Assembly (NCBI GenBank): GCA_016291085.1 | Contig: JAEEVW010000001.1 | Coordinates: 1-64,000, forward strand | Direction: 5' to 3' | Length of the DNA: 64,000 nucleotides | Source: Prevotella sp. | GTDB taxonomy: Bacteria > Bacteroidota > Bacteroidia > Bacteroidales > Bacteroidaceae | In this document: positions 47,563-56,444 of the stretch, in pieces | Position numbering within the stretch: position 1 is the stretch's first letter | Layout: each line of letters opens with the position of its first letter | Program-made: the position numbers and the translations under genes | The notes under the pieces: generated by a model | The model's input: only the letters and a program-made list of their open reading frames with translations | Database searches by the model: none | Told to the model about the DNA's origin: nothing

Positions 47563-48696
47563 ATGACACAAGATATGATTAATAAGATAATGACACTAAA
47601 TAAAACGAGCTTACGGCTCACCTGTGACGAGATTACGGCTCGTGCCTCACGAGATTACGGCTCGTGCTTCACGAGATTTCTCCGACCTTTGGACGGAGTG
47701 TGGCGTTGCAATCGCCTCGCCGTAACCCTGCTCCTGATGATGGTTGTGGGAGTGAACATATCGTGGGGACAAACGACTCTGCAAAAGCCAACAATCAGCG
47801 TGTCTGGCAATACTGTTACGATAGCGTCTGACAATGCCGAGGGTGACTACTATTATACGACAGGACCCAATGAACCTCTGACACCAGAGCCGACGACAAG
47901 TTCCCCTTCGGTGAATTATACAGATCCGTTTACTATTTCCAACAATGTGATGTGCATTAAGGCCATAGCCGTTCATCAATCCGCACGTTCAGAGTCTACA
48001 ACCTATAACATCCTCCACTTCACTGATAACGCCATTAATGTTGGAACGGAAAGTGATGTCACTGTGGCTCCGTTGATATATTCGTGCGATTTGGCAAAGC
48101 CCAGCGGTATGACGCCATACATTGTCAGTCGCATCACCCCCTTAGACCATAATGCCATTCTGAAAGAAGTGGGCTATATTCCTGCAGATGTACCAGTGCT
48201 ATTACTGGATGAAGGGAAACACCAAGGTCCTACAGACAATATCACTTTGACTCCTATTGACGACCTCGACGCTTTTTTAGCCGATCTTGATGTTAATAAT
48301 GATACCGACCCTAATAATAACGTCACTTCGATTTCTGCTAGTGATAAGGCGGCAAACCTGCTGAAGGTGTCTGATGGCAAGGTGACGGTTGCTGATGCTC
48401 AGGTGTATATGTACTATAATGGTGAGTTCGTGCTGACTTTTGGCGGAACGTTGAAAGCAGGCCGATACTATATGTATAATCCAAACTATACCCCATCTTC
48501 TACTTCGACACCTACTGGTGCTCCAGCATTGCAACTGGTCATAGAATCCAACACGACGGGAATTGATGAGGTAAGAAGTAAGACGGAAGATGTAAGAGGT
48601 GGCGTCTGGTACACCATCGATGGACGTAGACTCTTTGGTCAGCCCACAACGAAAGGAATTTATATCAATAATGGACAGAAAATAGTTATTAAATAA
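47563..48696 (+). CDS. Secreted protein with Fn3-associated domain and type-A-like sorting tail
   Basis: 377 residues. The signal peptide hydrophobic core (RLAVTLLLMMVVGVNISWGQ) is displaced to about residues 51-70 by a 39-residue insert encoded by 22-base repeats and a palindrome (47596-47712). If translation begins at 47563, the signal sequence has a long, odd N-region. Next comes an Fn3_assoc/chitobiase-C-like domain (KPTISVSGNTVTIASDNAEGDYYYTTGPNEP...). The tail WYTIDGRRLFGQPTTKGIYINNGQKIVIK resembles a type IX sorting signal. The linker before it (EVRSKTEDVRGG) is coded by 7-base repeats. Function unknown. Confidence 0.72.
   Translation: MTQDMINKIMTLNKTSLRLTCDEITARASRDYGSCFTRFLRPLDGVWRCNRLAVTLLLMMVVGVNISWGQTTLQKPTISVSGNTVTIASDNAEGDYYYTTGPNEPLTPEPTTSSPSVNYTDPFTISNNVMCIKAIAVHQSARSESTTYNILHFTDNAINVGTESDVTVAPLIYSCDLAKPSGMTPYIVSRITPLDHNAILKEVGYIPADVPVLLLDEGKHQGPTDNITLTPIDDLDAFLADLDVNNDTDPNNNVTSISASDKAANLLKVSDGKVTVADAQVYMYYNGEFVLTFGGTLKAGRYYMYNPNYTPSSTSTPTGAPALQLVIESNTTGIDEVRSKTEDVRGGVWYTIDGRRLFGQPTTKGIYINNGQKIVIK
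47605..47712. repeat. 22-base tandem repeat plus palindrome inside a signal-peptide coding region
   Basis: Three 22-base units from 47605 to 47670, each containing ACGAG, TTACGGCTC and, in two units, CTCGTG palindromic arms. Then CTCCGACCTTTGGACGGAG (47680-47698) and TGTGGCGTTGC. The last 30 bases (47680-47709) match 46296-46325 on the opposite strand at about 27 of 30 positions. Confidence 0.8.
48571..48598. repeat. 7-base repeat encoding the linker before a sorting tail
   Basis: Units GTAAGAA, GTAAGAC, GGAAGAT and GTAAGAG encode EVRSKTEDVRG between body and tail of the protein at 47563. Confidence 0.7.
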
Positions 48697-48700
48697 AACC

Positions 48701-48727
48701 ACGAATTAGGCGAATTACACGAATTTC
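48701..48727. repeat. 9-base tandem repeat before the second YGGG gene
   Basis: Units ACGAATTAG, GCGAATTAC and ACGAATTTC fill the gap between the secreted protein and the next gene. Confidence 0.65.
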
Positions 48728-48744
48728 AAGATATGATACGAGAT

Positions 48745-51700
48745 ATGAAACACATACTGAGATCAATGATGTTAGTGGCGCTGATGGCGGGTGCCACAGG
48801 GAACGTATGGGCAGTAGATCTTACGGGCGATGATATCATTATCAATAAGATTCCAGCTGACACGAAGGACGAAAACGACCAACCTGTTGTGGTGGCAGGA
48901 ACGGTTGTGAAGAGCGTTAGCGGACGTGTTGTCACGCTGACGGTGACTCCGAAATCTGGAACGGATTATCAGATTAACGAGAAAATGATTACGGTGGAGC
49001 CGATGGTTGACCCCGCTGCTGCTCCCCGCCGTTCATCAATATTGGCGAATACTATAGCAGTTAGCAGAGTCGGTACTACTGACGATTATACTTTTACGTT
49101 ACCAGAACAATATAGCAAGGCCAACGTCACCGTGAGGTTCTTTAAATCTAATGCTGATGTTAATGTTACGCAGATATTCAGTCTTACTGATCTTCAGGCG
49201 ATTTCAGGAAGTGGTAGTTATGAAATCGTATGTGATATTGATGCTTCTGGATTCAATACTATTGCCTCATTCTCTGGCACACTGACTGCTCAGGCTAAAG
49301 CCGATGGCACATTCCCTGTTATTATGAATTTGACAAAGCCCCTGTTCACTACGGTCGATGGAGCCATAATTAATAATGTAATCCTTGATAAAGTGAATAT
49401 TAATGTCACGACAAGCAATGCTAATGTAGGAGCGATTGTATGTGAAGCGAAAGGTGCTTCTCGTATTTACAATTGCGGAATATTAAGTGGAATCGTTGGA
49501 GGTACAAAATATGTTGGTGGCCTTGCTGGTTTACTTAATGGAACGGCCCGTGTCATCAACTGTTATAGTTATGCAAATATTACGGGTGGTACGCATAAGG
49601 GAGGTATTGTAGGATATAATAATGTCACTTCAACCCAAGCCTCTTTAACCACAATGGTTATGAATTGCATGTTCTATGGTGATATTGCTGACGGAGGTAC
49701 AGACAGAGCACCGATTTATGGTGGCACAGAAATCAATAATGTTGCTGGAGGCATGAATACTTATAACTACTACCGTTACGAATCTCCCTACAGCAAAAAC
49801 AAGAAGGTCAACAAGTATAACCGTGCATTGGCGATGGAAGAAAAATTCATCAACCGTTTTGAGCGCTATCGTCTGCTTCTCAACAGCAATAAAAAGTTAG
49901 CTGCAAAATATGCTTCCACTGATGCTAATCCTGTTAAACCTGAAGATATGGCAAAGTGGGTGTTGGAAACAGCCGACCTTACAAATATTAATCCAATGCC
50001 CTATCCGGTGCTGAAAGCACAAAGTAAATATCCTTCTATCATTAACATTGATGCTGACCATGCTCCAGACTGTACTACTGTTGGGCGTTTGAATGGAGGA
50101 AAATTGGGTAAGACGTTAGCTGTAACCATTAGTACAAAAAGCCAGAAGACCACAGGTGGTCAGTCTTGGCCAACTGCTGCAGACAGTGATGTACAGACGA
50201 CGAGTTTGACATTGATTCGTACTGATAAGGATACCGTGCGCTATAACTTCAACTATGACAAAGTTCAGTTACCCTATTATAATGATGTTGGAACAGGTAA
50301 CTATACTGAAAACCGTGTCGTGACGGGTTGGAAGATAACTAGTATTACAGATGGAACAGCAGGAACATATAATGCGGCTGACGAATGGGGTGGTTACAAC
50401 TTCGCCGACCGAAACTGCACCAACAAGGATAAGTATGACGTTAGTGGCCGCGTGTTCTCACAGGGAGCATATTGGGATGTACCAGAGGGTGTAACGGCTA
50501 TCACTATTGAGCCTTATTGGGCTATAGCCAACTATGTGTCTGATGCGACATACGATGTCGTGTACGACAAGGATTATAATAAAAAGAATTATAATCTGTT
50601 TGGGCAACCATATGAGTTCGGACTACAAAGTAATGCTGACATAGATATATATGGTGATGGTAAAAAGCAGAAAGTATATACCAACATAGCCAGTGCTATT
50701 GCTAATTTTAACAATACGAACAAAACGGTTTACGACCAGGCGGTAGTGCTGGTAGGCAATGTGCATCAGGAAGGTGCTCCTACGAGTGCTGCGAATCCTT
50801 ATACGCTCATGTCTATTGATATGAACCATGACAACGAGCCTGATTATAGTTATATATTTGGACATAACGACCGACAACCTATTTCGCCTATTCGTTATGA
50901 CTTCCTAAATATCATGGGAATTGCTGAAGCTCAAATGCCTAAAGGAGCATCGTTATTCCGCAATGTATCTATTTTTAATCTGAAAGGATGGTTTGAGATT
51001 ACGAATACTTGCGTGGTGAATTTCTCGCAGTTTGAATACGATAATTCTGTCAAAACCACAAAGTCACAGGCCCCATTAATACTTTTGGGAGGTTCTTTTG
51101 AACAGTTTGTATCTACTCAGAGTTCAACATTGGATAATTCAACAAAGAAGACCCTGTATATCCATGTAGGTAGCAATGCGTGGTTTGCAAAGTTTGGCAA
51201 TGGAACGCATAGTGATGGTAATAAGTTCACGCCTCATATCCCTATTTCTGTAACAGGTGGTGACTATGACGAGTTCTATCTGTCAGGAACTTATCAGCCT
51301 AACATAAGTAATATGCAGGCTGATAACGCAGAGTGTTATATCAGTGGAGGGCGTTTTGGTGAACTGGCAGGTGCTTCATTGGAGGCAATACAGGGTGATG
51401 TGCGTTGGGATATAAACTGGGCAGATATCATCAACTTTTATGGTGGTGGTGTGAATGGTGTAAATCCTATTACTGGTAACATTAGGATTGACATGACGAA
51501 TAGTTATGTTGATCGTTATTGTGGTGGTCCTAAGTTTGGTGATATGGCTGGCGGTAAAACCGTTACTACTAATGCTACAGGCTGCGTCTTCGGTACTTAC
51601 TTTGGAGCAGGCTTTGGCGGTAATGCTTACAACAGAGTAAAGTATCGTGATGAATCAGGGCACGTGCCAGCCGAATACCAAGATCTTTATACAACTGATC

Positions 51701-54348
51701 GTGGTAAATATTACGATGGTAGTACTACAAATGCTTACAATTCCAAACCTCTTTATGGTAAGAAAGGTAAGGGCGTAGCCACTGATTTTGACTATGAGTT
51801 TTTTGTGTGGTCATCAGGCAAAACAGGTGCACGTTTCTTTGTGAAGTTTATTACATTCTCGTTAGCAACAACAAAAAACGTTACCTCGAGTTTGAAGGGA
51901 TGTACGATATCTGGTAATTTCTATGGAGGTGGTAATTTAGGCAAGGTTGACGGAACTGCTACTTCAATACTTGACGATTGTACCATAATGGGCAATGTGT
52001 ATGGAGGTGGCTTTTCTGCTTCAATTCCTAAAGTTCCCGTTCGTAACACTCCTGCTTTTGTGGCAGGTAAAGAACCCAGTATTAACACAAATATCGGACT
52101 GTTTGAAATGGGTGAGATAAATACCACGGAAGATTACGAATGGAAACATGTGGATAACTTTCCAGCTAATAGTAACTTGGGTATTGAAAGTACCACAGAA
52201 GGTAATTTTGTCTATACAGATGAAAATCTGAACACCCTCGGACAGGTAAAGAACTCTAATCTTATCATCACTGGTTCTACCACAGTTGCCGGTGACGTTT
52301 ATGGCGGTGGTGCTTTGGCCAGTATGGAGACAAGCGGCGAGACGAAGGTCAACCTGATTGGCGGAACCATCAATGGTGATGTGTATGGTGGAGGCCAGGG
52401 ACGTCTGGCAGGAACAAAGGATGAAAAAGGAAATCCACTACCTGAGGTAGCGGCTTTAGTGGGCAATGCCAAGGTGAATCTGAATGGTATAGACTATAGT
52501 GCAGATGAAGCAACACAGACATTATATACTACAAACTGGAAACTAGTAAAAGATGATAATATCACAGGAACTCCTTATGTTGTTTCTAATGGCAATAAAG
52601 GTTGCATAGTGAAGGGTAGCATCTTTGGCTGTAACAATCTGAATGGCACTCCCAAGGGTAGCGTTTTAGTGCATGTTTATAAGACTCAGAATGCTGCGAA
52701 ATCGAAAGTAAATGAAAAAATCGGCATTGATGCAATGTCATCAGCGGTTGAGTCTGGAACGGATCTTGATAAGTTGGGCTATTGGATAACACAGGCTGAA
52801 AAGAACAGCGTAGATAAAGCAACAATAGATGCTGCTAAAAATGTCTACAATCAAGGTTCTGGCGCTTCTGAAAGTGATGTTACTGCACAAATTGCATCAT
52901 TGACAACAGCAACGCAGGCATCTGCTGCAAGTCATCAGTACGATGTGGCTGCTGTATATGGTGGTGGAAATTTGGCTGCATACGAACCCACGAAAGCAAC
53001 CAATAATATTACTACCGACGATAGCGAGGCCTATGCAGAGGTTATTATTGACGGATGTGATCTTACAAGTATCCGACAGGTTTATGGTGGCGGAAATGCA
53101 GCCTCGACACCTGCTACAAAGGTAACCGTCAACGGCACCTATGAGGTAGAAGAACTCTTCGGCGGAGGTAATGGTAAAGACCAAATATCAAAGGATGGTG
53201 GCAAGACTTGGCTGGCCAATCCTGGTGCCAATGTGGGATTCAAGGATTATTCAGATGTAGAAGATACTTACAATACTAAAGAGAAGAGAACTGAGGGAGA
53301 GTTAGGAACGGCTTTTAAAGCCAAATATGTTTATGGCTCAGGAAAGGCTTCAGTGAACATCTTTGGAGGAAAGATACATCGTGTATTTGGTGGATCAAAC
53401 ACCAAGGGTAATGTGCGCCAAACAGCTGTTACCATGCTTGACGAAAGAAGTACTTGCAACTTCCAAGTTGATGAGGCATACGGTGGCGGTAAGAGTGCTC
53501 CGATGGATGCTGAGGCCAAACTGTTGATGGCTTGTATTCCTGGCTTGAAGCAGGCATACGGTGGTGCTGAGGCTGCTGATATTCAAGGTAATGTAGTGCT
53601 TAACATTACTAATGGCACTTTCGACCGTGTGTTTGGCGGTAATAACCTGAGTGGTACTATTCGCGGCTCTATTACGGTGAACATTGAGGAAGTCGGCTGT
53701 AAGCCCATCATCATTGGTGAACTGTATGGTGGCGGAAACCTTGCCGGCTACTCTATCTATGGGTATAAAGAGGTGACAGAGGGAGAAGGTGAGAGTGCTA
53801 CGACCCATTGGGTGCCCATTGAGGATCCCGATGATCCAGAAGCATTGTCTGGTAATAATATCTACGCAGACCCGCAGGTGAATGTGAAGTCGTTTACCAG
53901 CATTGGTAATATCTATGGTGGCGGTTATGGCTCATCAGCTGTGATGGTGGGTAATCCAACGGTAGAAATCAATGAGGTATTGGGAGAACATGCTACTTCT
54001 ATCGAGTCAGTTTTAGGCGAAGGTTATACAACTCCGAGTGGCTATCCTGTGCCCCCACATGCTAGTGGCGCAATAGGTGCTATCAACAACGTTTTTGGCG
54101 GTGGTAATGCTGCGGCAGTAAAGGGTAGTACTACTGTTAAGATAGGTACACGGGACGAATGGACAGTGACGGCGCCTAAAAAAGATACAAATGGAAAGAC
54201 TCTATATGAAGAAGATGGCGTTACTCCCCAAACAGAGGTTAAGGAAAAGGATGTCGTAGGCGCGAATATCGTAGGTAATGTCTACGGCGGAGGAAACGAA
54301 GCCGAAGTGACGGGTAACACGAACGTCCAGATTGGTAAGAAGATGTAA
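48745..54348 (+). CDS. Second large secreted YGGG-repeat protein, without sorting tail
   Basis: About 1867 residues from ATG 48745 (signal peptide MKHILRSMMLVALMAGATGNVWA; an ATG at 48733 adds four). Residues about 25-130 form a beta domain (VVTLTVTPKSGTDYQIN...YTFTLPEQYSKANVTVRF). A GLUG-like stretch follows (YVGGLAGLLNGTARVINCYSYANITGGTHKGGIVGYN, about 250-300). Then a middle region and, from about residue 890, some twenty YGGG motifs with the pattern TKVNLIGGTINGDVYGGGQG. It stops inside a repeat (NVQIGKKM) with no C-terminal sorting signal. So it is either truncated, exported otherwise, or joined to a partner. Same repeat family as the 4041-residue protein. Confidence 0.75.
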   Translation: MKHILRSMMLVALMAGATGNVWAVDLTGDDIIINKIPADTKDENDQPVVVAGTVVKSVSGRVVTLTVTPKSGTDYQINEKMITVEPMVDPAAAPRRSSILANTIAVSRVGTTDDYTFTLPEQYSKANVTVRFFKSNADVNVTQIFSLTDLQAISGSGSYEIVCDIDASGFNTIASFSGTLTAQAKADGTFPVIMNLTKPLFTTVDGAIINNVILDKVNINVTTSNANVGAIVCEAKGASRIYNCGILSGIVGGTKYVGGLAGLLNGTARVINCYSYANITGGTHKGGIVGYNNVTSTQASLTTMVMNCMFYGDIADGGTDRAPIYGGTEINNVAGGMNTYNYYRYESPYSKNKKVNKYNRALAMEEKFINRFERYRLLLNSNKKLAAKYASTDANPVKPEDMAKWVLETADLTNINPMPYPVLKAQSKYPSIINIDADHAPDCTTVGRLNGGKLGKTLAVTISTKSQKTTGGQSWPTAADSDVQTTSLTLIRTDKDTVRYNFNYDKVQLPYYNDVGTGNYTENRVVTGWKITSITDGTAGTYNAADEWGGYNFADRNCTNKDKYDVSGRVFSQGAYWDVPEGVTAITIEPYWAIANYVSDATYDVVYDKDYNKKNYNLFGQPYEFGLQSNADIDIYGDGKKQKVYTNIASAIANFNNTNKTVYDQAVVLVGNVHQEGAPTSAANPYTLMSIDMNHDNEPDYSYIFGHNDRQPISPIRYDFLNIMGIAEAQMPKGASLFRNVSIFNLKGWFEITNTCVVNFSQFEYDNSVKTTKSQAPLILLGGSFEQFVSTQSSTLDNSTKKTLYIHVGSNAWFAKFGNGTHSDGNKFTPHIPISVTGGDYDEFYLSGTYQPNISNMQADNAECYISGGRFGELAGASLEAIQGDVRWDINWADIINFYGGGVNGVNPITGNIRIDMTNSYVDRYCGGPKFGDMAGGKTVTTNATGCVFGTYFGAGFGGNAYNRVKYRDESGHVPAEYQDLYTTDRGKYYDGSTTNAYNSKPLYGKKGKGVATDFDYEFFVWSSGKTGARFFVKFITFSLATTKNVTSSLKGCTISGNFYGGGNLGKVDGTATSILDDCTIMGNVYGGGFSASIPKVPVRNTPAFVAGKEPSINTNIGLFEMGEINTTEDYEWKHVDNFPANSNLGIESTTEGNFVYTDENLNTLGQVKNSNLIITGSTTVAGDVYGGGALASMETSGETKVNLIGGTINGDVYGGGQGRLAGTKDEKGNPLPEVAALVGNAKVNLNGIDYSADEATQTLYTTNWKLVKDDNITGTPYVVSNGNKGCIVKGSIFGCNNLNGTPKGSVLVHVYKTQNAAKSKVNEKIGIDAMSSAVESGTDLDKLGYWITQAEKNSVDKATIDAAKNVYNQGSGASESDVTAQIASLTTATQASAASHQYDVAAVYGGGNLAAYEPTKATNNITTDDSEAYAEVIIDGCDLTSIRQVYGGGNAASTPATKVTVNGTYEVEELFGGGNGKDQISKDGGKTWLANPGANVGFKDYSDVEDTYNTKEKRTEGELGTAFKAKYVYGSGKASVNIFGGKIHRVFGGSNTKGNVRQTAVTMLDERSTCNFQVDEAYGGGKSAPMDAEAKLLMACIPGLKQAYGGAEAADIQGNVVLNITNGTFDRVFGGNNLSGTIRGSITVNIEEVGCKPIIIGELYGGGNLAGYSIYGYKEVTEGEGESATTHWVPIEDPDDPEALSGNNIYADPQVNVKSFTSIGNIYGGGYGSSAVMVGNPTVEINEVLGEHATSIESVLGEGYTTPSGYPVPPHASGAIGAINNVFGGGNAAAVKGSTTVKIGTRDEWTVTAPKKDTNGKTLYEEDGVTPQTEVKEKDVVGANIVGNVYGGGNEAEVTGNTNVQIGKKM

Positions 54349-54349
54349 C

Positions 54350-54380
54350 TTTATGCCCTATCGCTGTGATAGGGCATAAA
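54350..54380. terminator. Bidirectional terminator between convergent genes
   Basis: Perfect 13-bp stem TTTATGCCCTATC/GATAGGGCATAAA with a five-base loop. It starts 2 bases after the YGGG stop and overlaps the last codons of the minus-strand ATPase. No long T run on either side. Confidence 0.75.
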
Positions 54381-55719
54381 GTGGTAAAATAACTACATGC
54401 CTGATAGCTCCATCTGCTTTTAGGTCTACGTAATCGAACTTTCCGAAGTTCTCAAGTGAACTACGGATGGCACGCGTCAGCTTCTTATCGCGCATAAAGT
54501 CCCAAAGGCTCTTCATGCCTCCCTGAACGCCAGCCTTTACTTCAATGGGCAGCACTTGCATGTCTTTAGAGAAAAGGTAGTCTATCTCGGCTGTTGCGTT
54601 CTTGGCCTGACGCGCCCAATAATACAAGTCATGATGCAGGTTAGGCGAGAGGTAATGCAGCATTTCTAGACCTGCCAACATTTCGGCCATAGGACCCTTG
54701 TTAACAAGGTCGGCTGCAGTCGACGTAAGGATATGGGTGGTTATTGCAGTAGTATCACCCATCTGCATATTCAGCAATCTCAGCATCAGTCCCGTGTCGA
54801 GCAACAGCATCTTACGAATGCTTTCGTCGGCCTCGTCGCCCAAAGGCAGCCCGTTTCCGCTGGTATGTGTAACAGGTATCAGTATACCGGCCTTGATAAG
54901 CAGTTCAAGAGCCTTTTTTACTTCGGCAGTCTTATAACTGCCAGGCACTTGGGCATAGACAAACTTATTAGTGGCTTGCGATGCGGCACTCCTCATGGTG
55001 GCACTTAATAACTGAGGGTCGACCTTTTTCTTGTATTTCGGGAAGTCGGCTTTGTAGCCTGATATGATGTCATCCTGTACCTCCTGACACATCAGATAAT
55101 CATGGGTTTCAACCCATTTTACAACCGACTCTGGCATTCCGCCTACTAGCATGAATGTACGAATAAGCCCCACGAGTTTATCGTGTAAGGGCGTTGGTAA
55201 TGGAGAGTCGGCATTGGCTTGCCTACGTGCCTCAATGAGTAACTGTTCGCCACTGGCAAGCAAGAACTCATCGAAGGTCATGGGAAACATATACATGGAA
55301 TGTATGCGGCCAACGCCAAAGGTAGGGATGTCATCCAGCACAAATTCTAATAATGAGCCAGCGGCAATAACATGTAGACCGGGCATGTCTTCCTTGAAAT
55401 AGCGCAATGCCATAATGGCTTGTCGACTCTCTTGTATCTCGTCGATAAATAGCAATGTCTCGTTGACCACAATAGGAGTGCTGCACATGGCTGCCATTTG
55501 GGGCACAATGCGCTTTACATCAAGGTCTTTCTTAAACAGCTCAATATAGTCTGGCTGTTTCTCCAGATTAATCTCTACATAATACTTAAATGATTCGCCC
55601 AGATGTTTTACAGCAGTGGACTTACCCACCTGTCGCGCACCTCGCAATAGAATAGGTTTGTGTATAGGGTGTGATGCCCATTCACTTAAATATCGGTCTA
55701 TAATCCTCTCGTAATACAT
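54358..55719 (-). CDS. AAA_14/DUF4143 ATPase
   Basis: A 453-residue protein. The N-terminal AAA+ domain has Walker A LLRGARQVGKST (about residues 24-35) and Walker B LLFIDEIQES, then HVIAAGSLLEFVL and YMFPMTFDEFLLA typical of AAA_14. The C-terminal DUF4143 domain includes ATAEIDYLFSKDMQVLPIEVKAG, a PD-(D/E)XK-like D...ExK arrangement. These ATPases are abundant in Bacteroidales and archaea with no settled role. It has its own promoter and a 33-base tandem repeat upstream. Confidence 0.9.
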   Translation of the reverse strand: MYYERIIDRYLSEWASHPIHKPILLRGARQVGKSTAVKHLGESFKYYVEINLEKQPDYIELFKKDLDVKRIVPQMAAMCSTPIVVNETLLFIDEIQESRQAIMALRYFKEDMPGLHVIAAGSLLEFVLDDIPTFGVGRIHSMYMFPMTFDEFLLASGEQLLIEARRQANADSPLPTPLHDKLVGLIRTFMLVGGMPESVVKWVETHDYLMCQEVQDDIISGYKADFPKYKKKVDPQLLSATMRSAASQATNKFVYAQVPGSYKTAEVKKALELLIKAGILIPVTHTSGNGLPLGDEADESIRKMLLLDTGLMLRLLNMQMGDTTAITTHILTSTAADLVNKGPMAEMLAGLEMLHYLSPNLHHDLYYWARQAKNATAEIDYLFSKDMQVLPIEVKAGVQGGMKSLWDFMRDKKLTRAIRSSLENFGKFDYVDLKADGAIRHVVILPLYALSQR

Positions 55720-55742
55720 ATAATTGCTCGATTTTCTGGGTG

Positions 55743-55750
55743 CAAATATA
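55743..55750 (-). promoter_or_regulatory. -7 box of the AAA_14 gene
   Basis: TATATTTG on the minus strand, 23 bases before the ATG. TTTG elements occur 16 and 20 bases upstream. Confidence 0.65.
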
Positions 55751-55771
55751 CAAAAAAGAAATTATCCAAAC

Positions 55772-55837
55772 AAATAATTTGCCGAAAATCAAAAAAATCC
55801 AAATAAATAATTTGCCGAAAATCAAAAAAATCCAAAG
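55772..55837. repeat. Two 33-base direct repeats upstream of the AAA_14 promoter
   Basis: Two adjacent copies, identical except for the last base, each containing TTTGCCGAAAATC. The gene-proximal copy begins about 22 bases upstream of the -7 box, so it covers the -33 region. Confidence 0.8.
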
Positions 55838-55932
55838 ATTTATCGAACATCAAGTCTTCTGCCAATCTTCTAGAACTCTTCTATCTCTCTTGTCCCTAGC
55901 TTCCCCCTTGCTACTGTCTCGCTACCCTAACG

Positions 55933-56358
55933 CTACTGTCTCTTCTTAAAAATCAGTAAGTTGACTACCAACCCAAACACGGCCCCTAAGGTGACACCGA
56001 GGGAATTGGCGGCGAAGTCGAGCCAGTCACCATTGCGATGGCCACCGGTGCAGTAGGCCTGAAGCAGTTCCAACAGTCCGCTCATCAGAATGGGCATCAG
56101 GAAGGCCCAGAAGAACAGCTTCTCGTAGTCGAGACGGGTGTGGCTGCGAAGGTACTCAATCCAGATGACACTGCATGTGCCGCCATACATCACCAGGTGG
56201 GTCCACTTGTCGATAAATGCCACATCGTCGAACGGTGTCTCAGGGAAGATAGGGGTGAGCGACAGGATCCAGATAAGGACGATGCAGCAGATAGAAAATG
56301 GGTACTTTCTAAATGTGGAATGTGGAATGAGGAGTGAGGAATGAGATTTTTGCGTCAT
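55933..56358 (-). CDS. VanZ-like membrane protein
   Basis: About 141 residues with four hydrophobic segments and the VanZ pattern FIDKWTHLVMYGGTCSVIWIEY, LMSGLLELLQAY and GDWLDFAANSLGVTLGAVFGL. Function in this family is not settled outside teicoplanin resistance. The ATG at 56358 is chosen; the frame is open upstream but overlaps the promoter. Residues 5-17 (SHSSLLIPHSTFR) are encoded by 7-base repeats and look like a repeat-derived N-terminal extension. The family's usual start would be nearer KYPFSICCIVLIWILS. Confidence 0.85.
   Translation of the reverse strand: MTQKSHSSLLIPHSTFRKYPFSICCIVLIWILSLTPIFPETPFDDVAFIDKWTHLVMYGGTCSVIWIEYLRSHTRLDYEKLFFWAFLMPILMSGLLELLQAYCTGGHRNGDWLDFAANSLGVTLGAVFGLVVNLLIFKKRQ
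56312..56346. repeat. 7-base repeat in the vanZ N-terminal codons
   Basis: Five plus-strand units (AATGTGG, AATGTGG, AATGAGG, AGTGAGG, AATGAGA). Read on the minus strand they encode SHSSLLIPHSTF. Confidence 0.75.
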
Positions 56359-56376
56359 ATTGTTCGATTTTGGGTG

Positions 56377-56384
56377 CAAAGGTA
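56377..56384 (-). promoter_or_regulatory. -7 box of the VanZ-like gene
   Basis: TACCTTTG followed by CACCC on the minus strand, 18 bases before the ATG. The repeat array at 56391-56425 covers its -33 side. Confidence 0.65.
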
Positions 56385-56390
56385 AGAAAA

Positions 56391-56425
56391 AGTTTAGAGT
56401 TTAGTGTCTAGAGTTTAGAGTTTTT
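56391..56425. repeat. 7-base repeat array between divergent promoters
   Basis: Units AGTTTAG, AGTTTAG, TGTCTAG, AGTTTAG and AGTTTTT lie between the -7 boxes of vanZ (minus) and the symporter (plus). Confidence 0.75.
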
Positions 56426-56427
56426 TG

Positions 56428-56435
56428 TATCTTTG
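56428..56435 (+). promoter_or_regulatory. -7 box of the sodium symporter gene
   Basis: TATCTTTG followed by CAAGC. The first ATG (56445) is only 9 bases past the box, so that message would be almost leaderless. Confidence 0.6.
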
Positions 56436-56444
56436 CAAGCGATT

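Noticed and set aside
47605..47670. 22-base repeats considered as CRISPR
   Set aside because: No spacers, direct tandem arrangement, and located in coding sequence.
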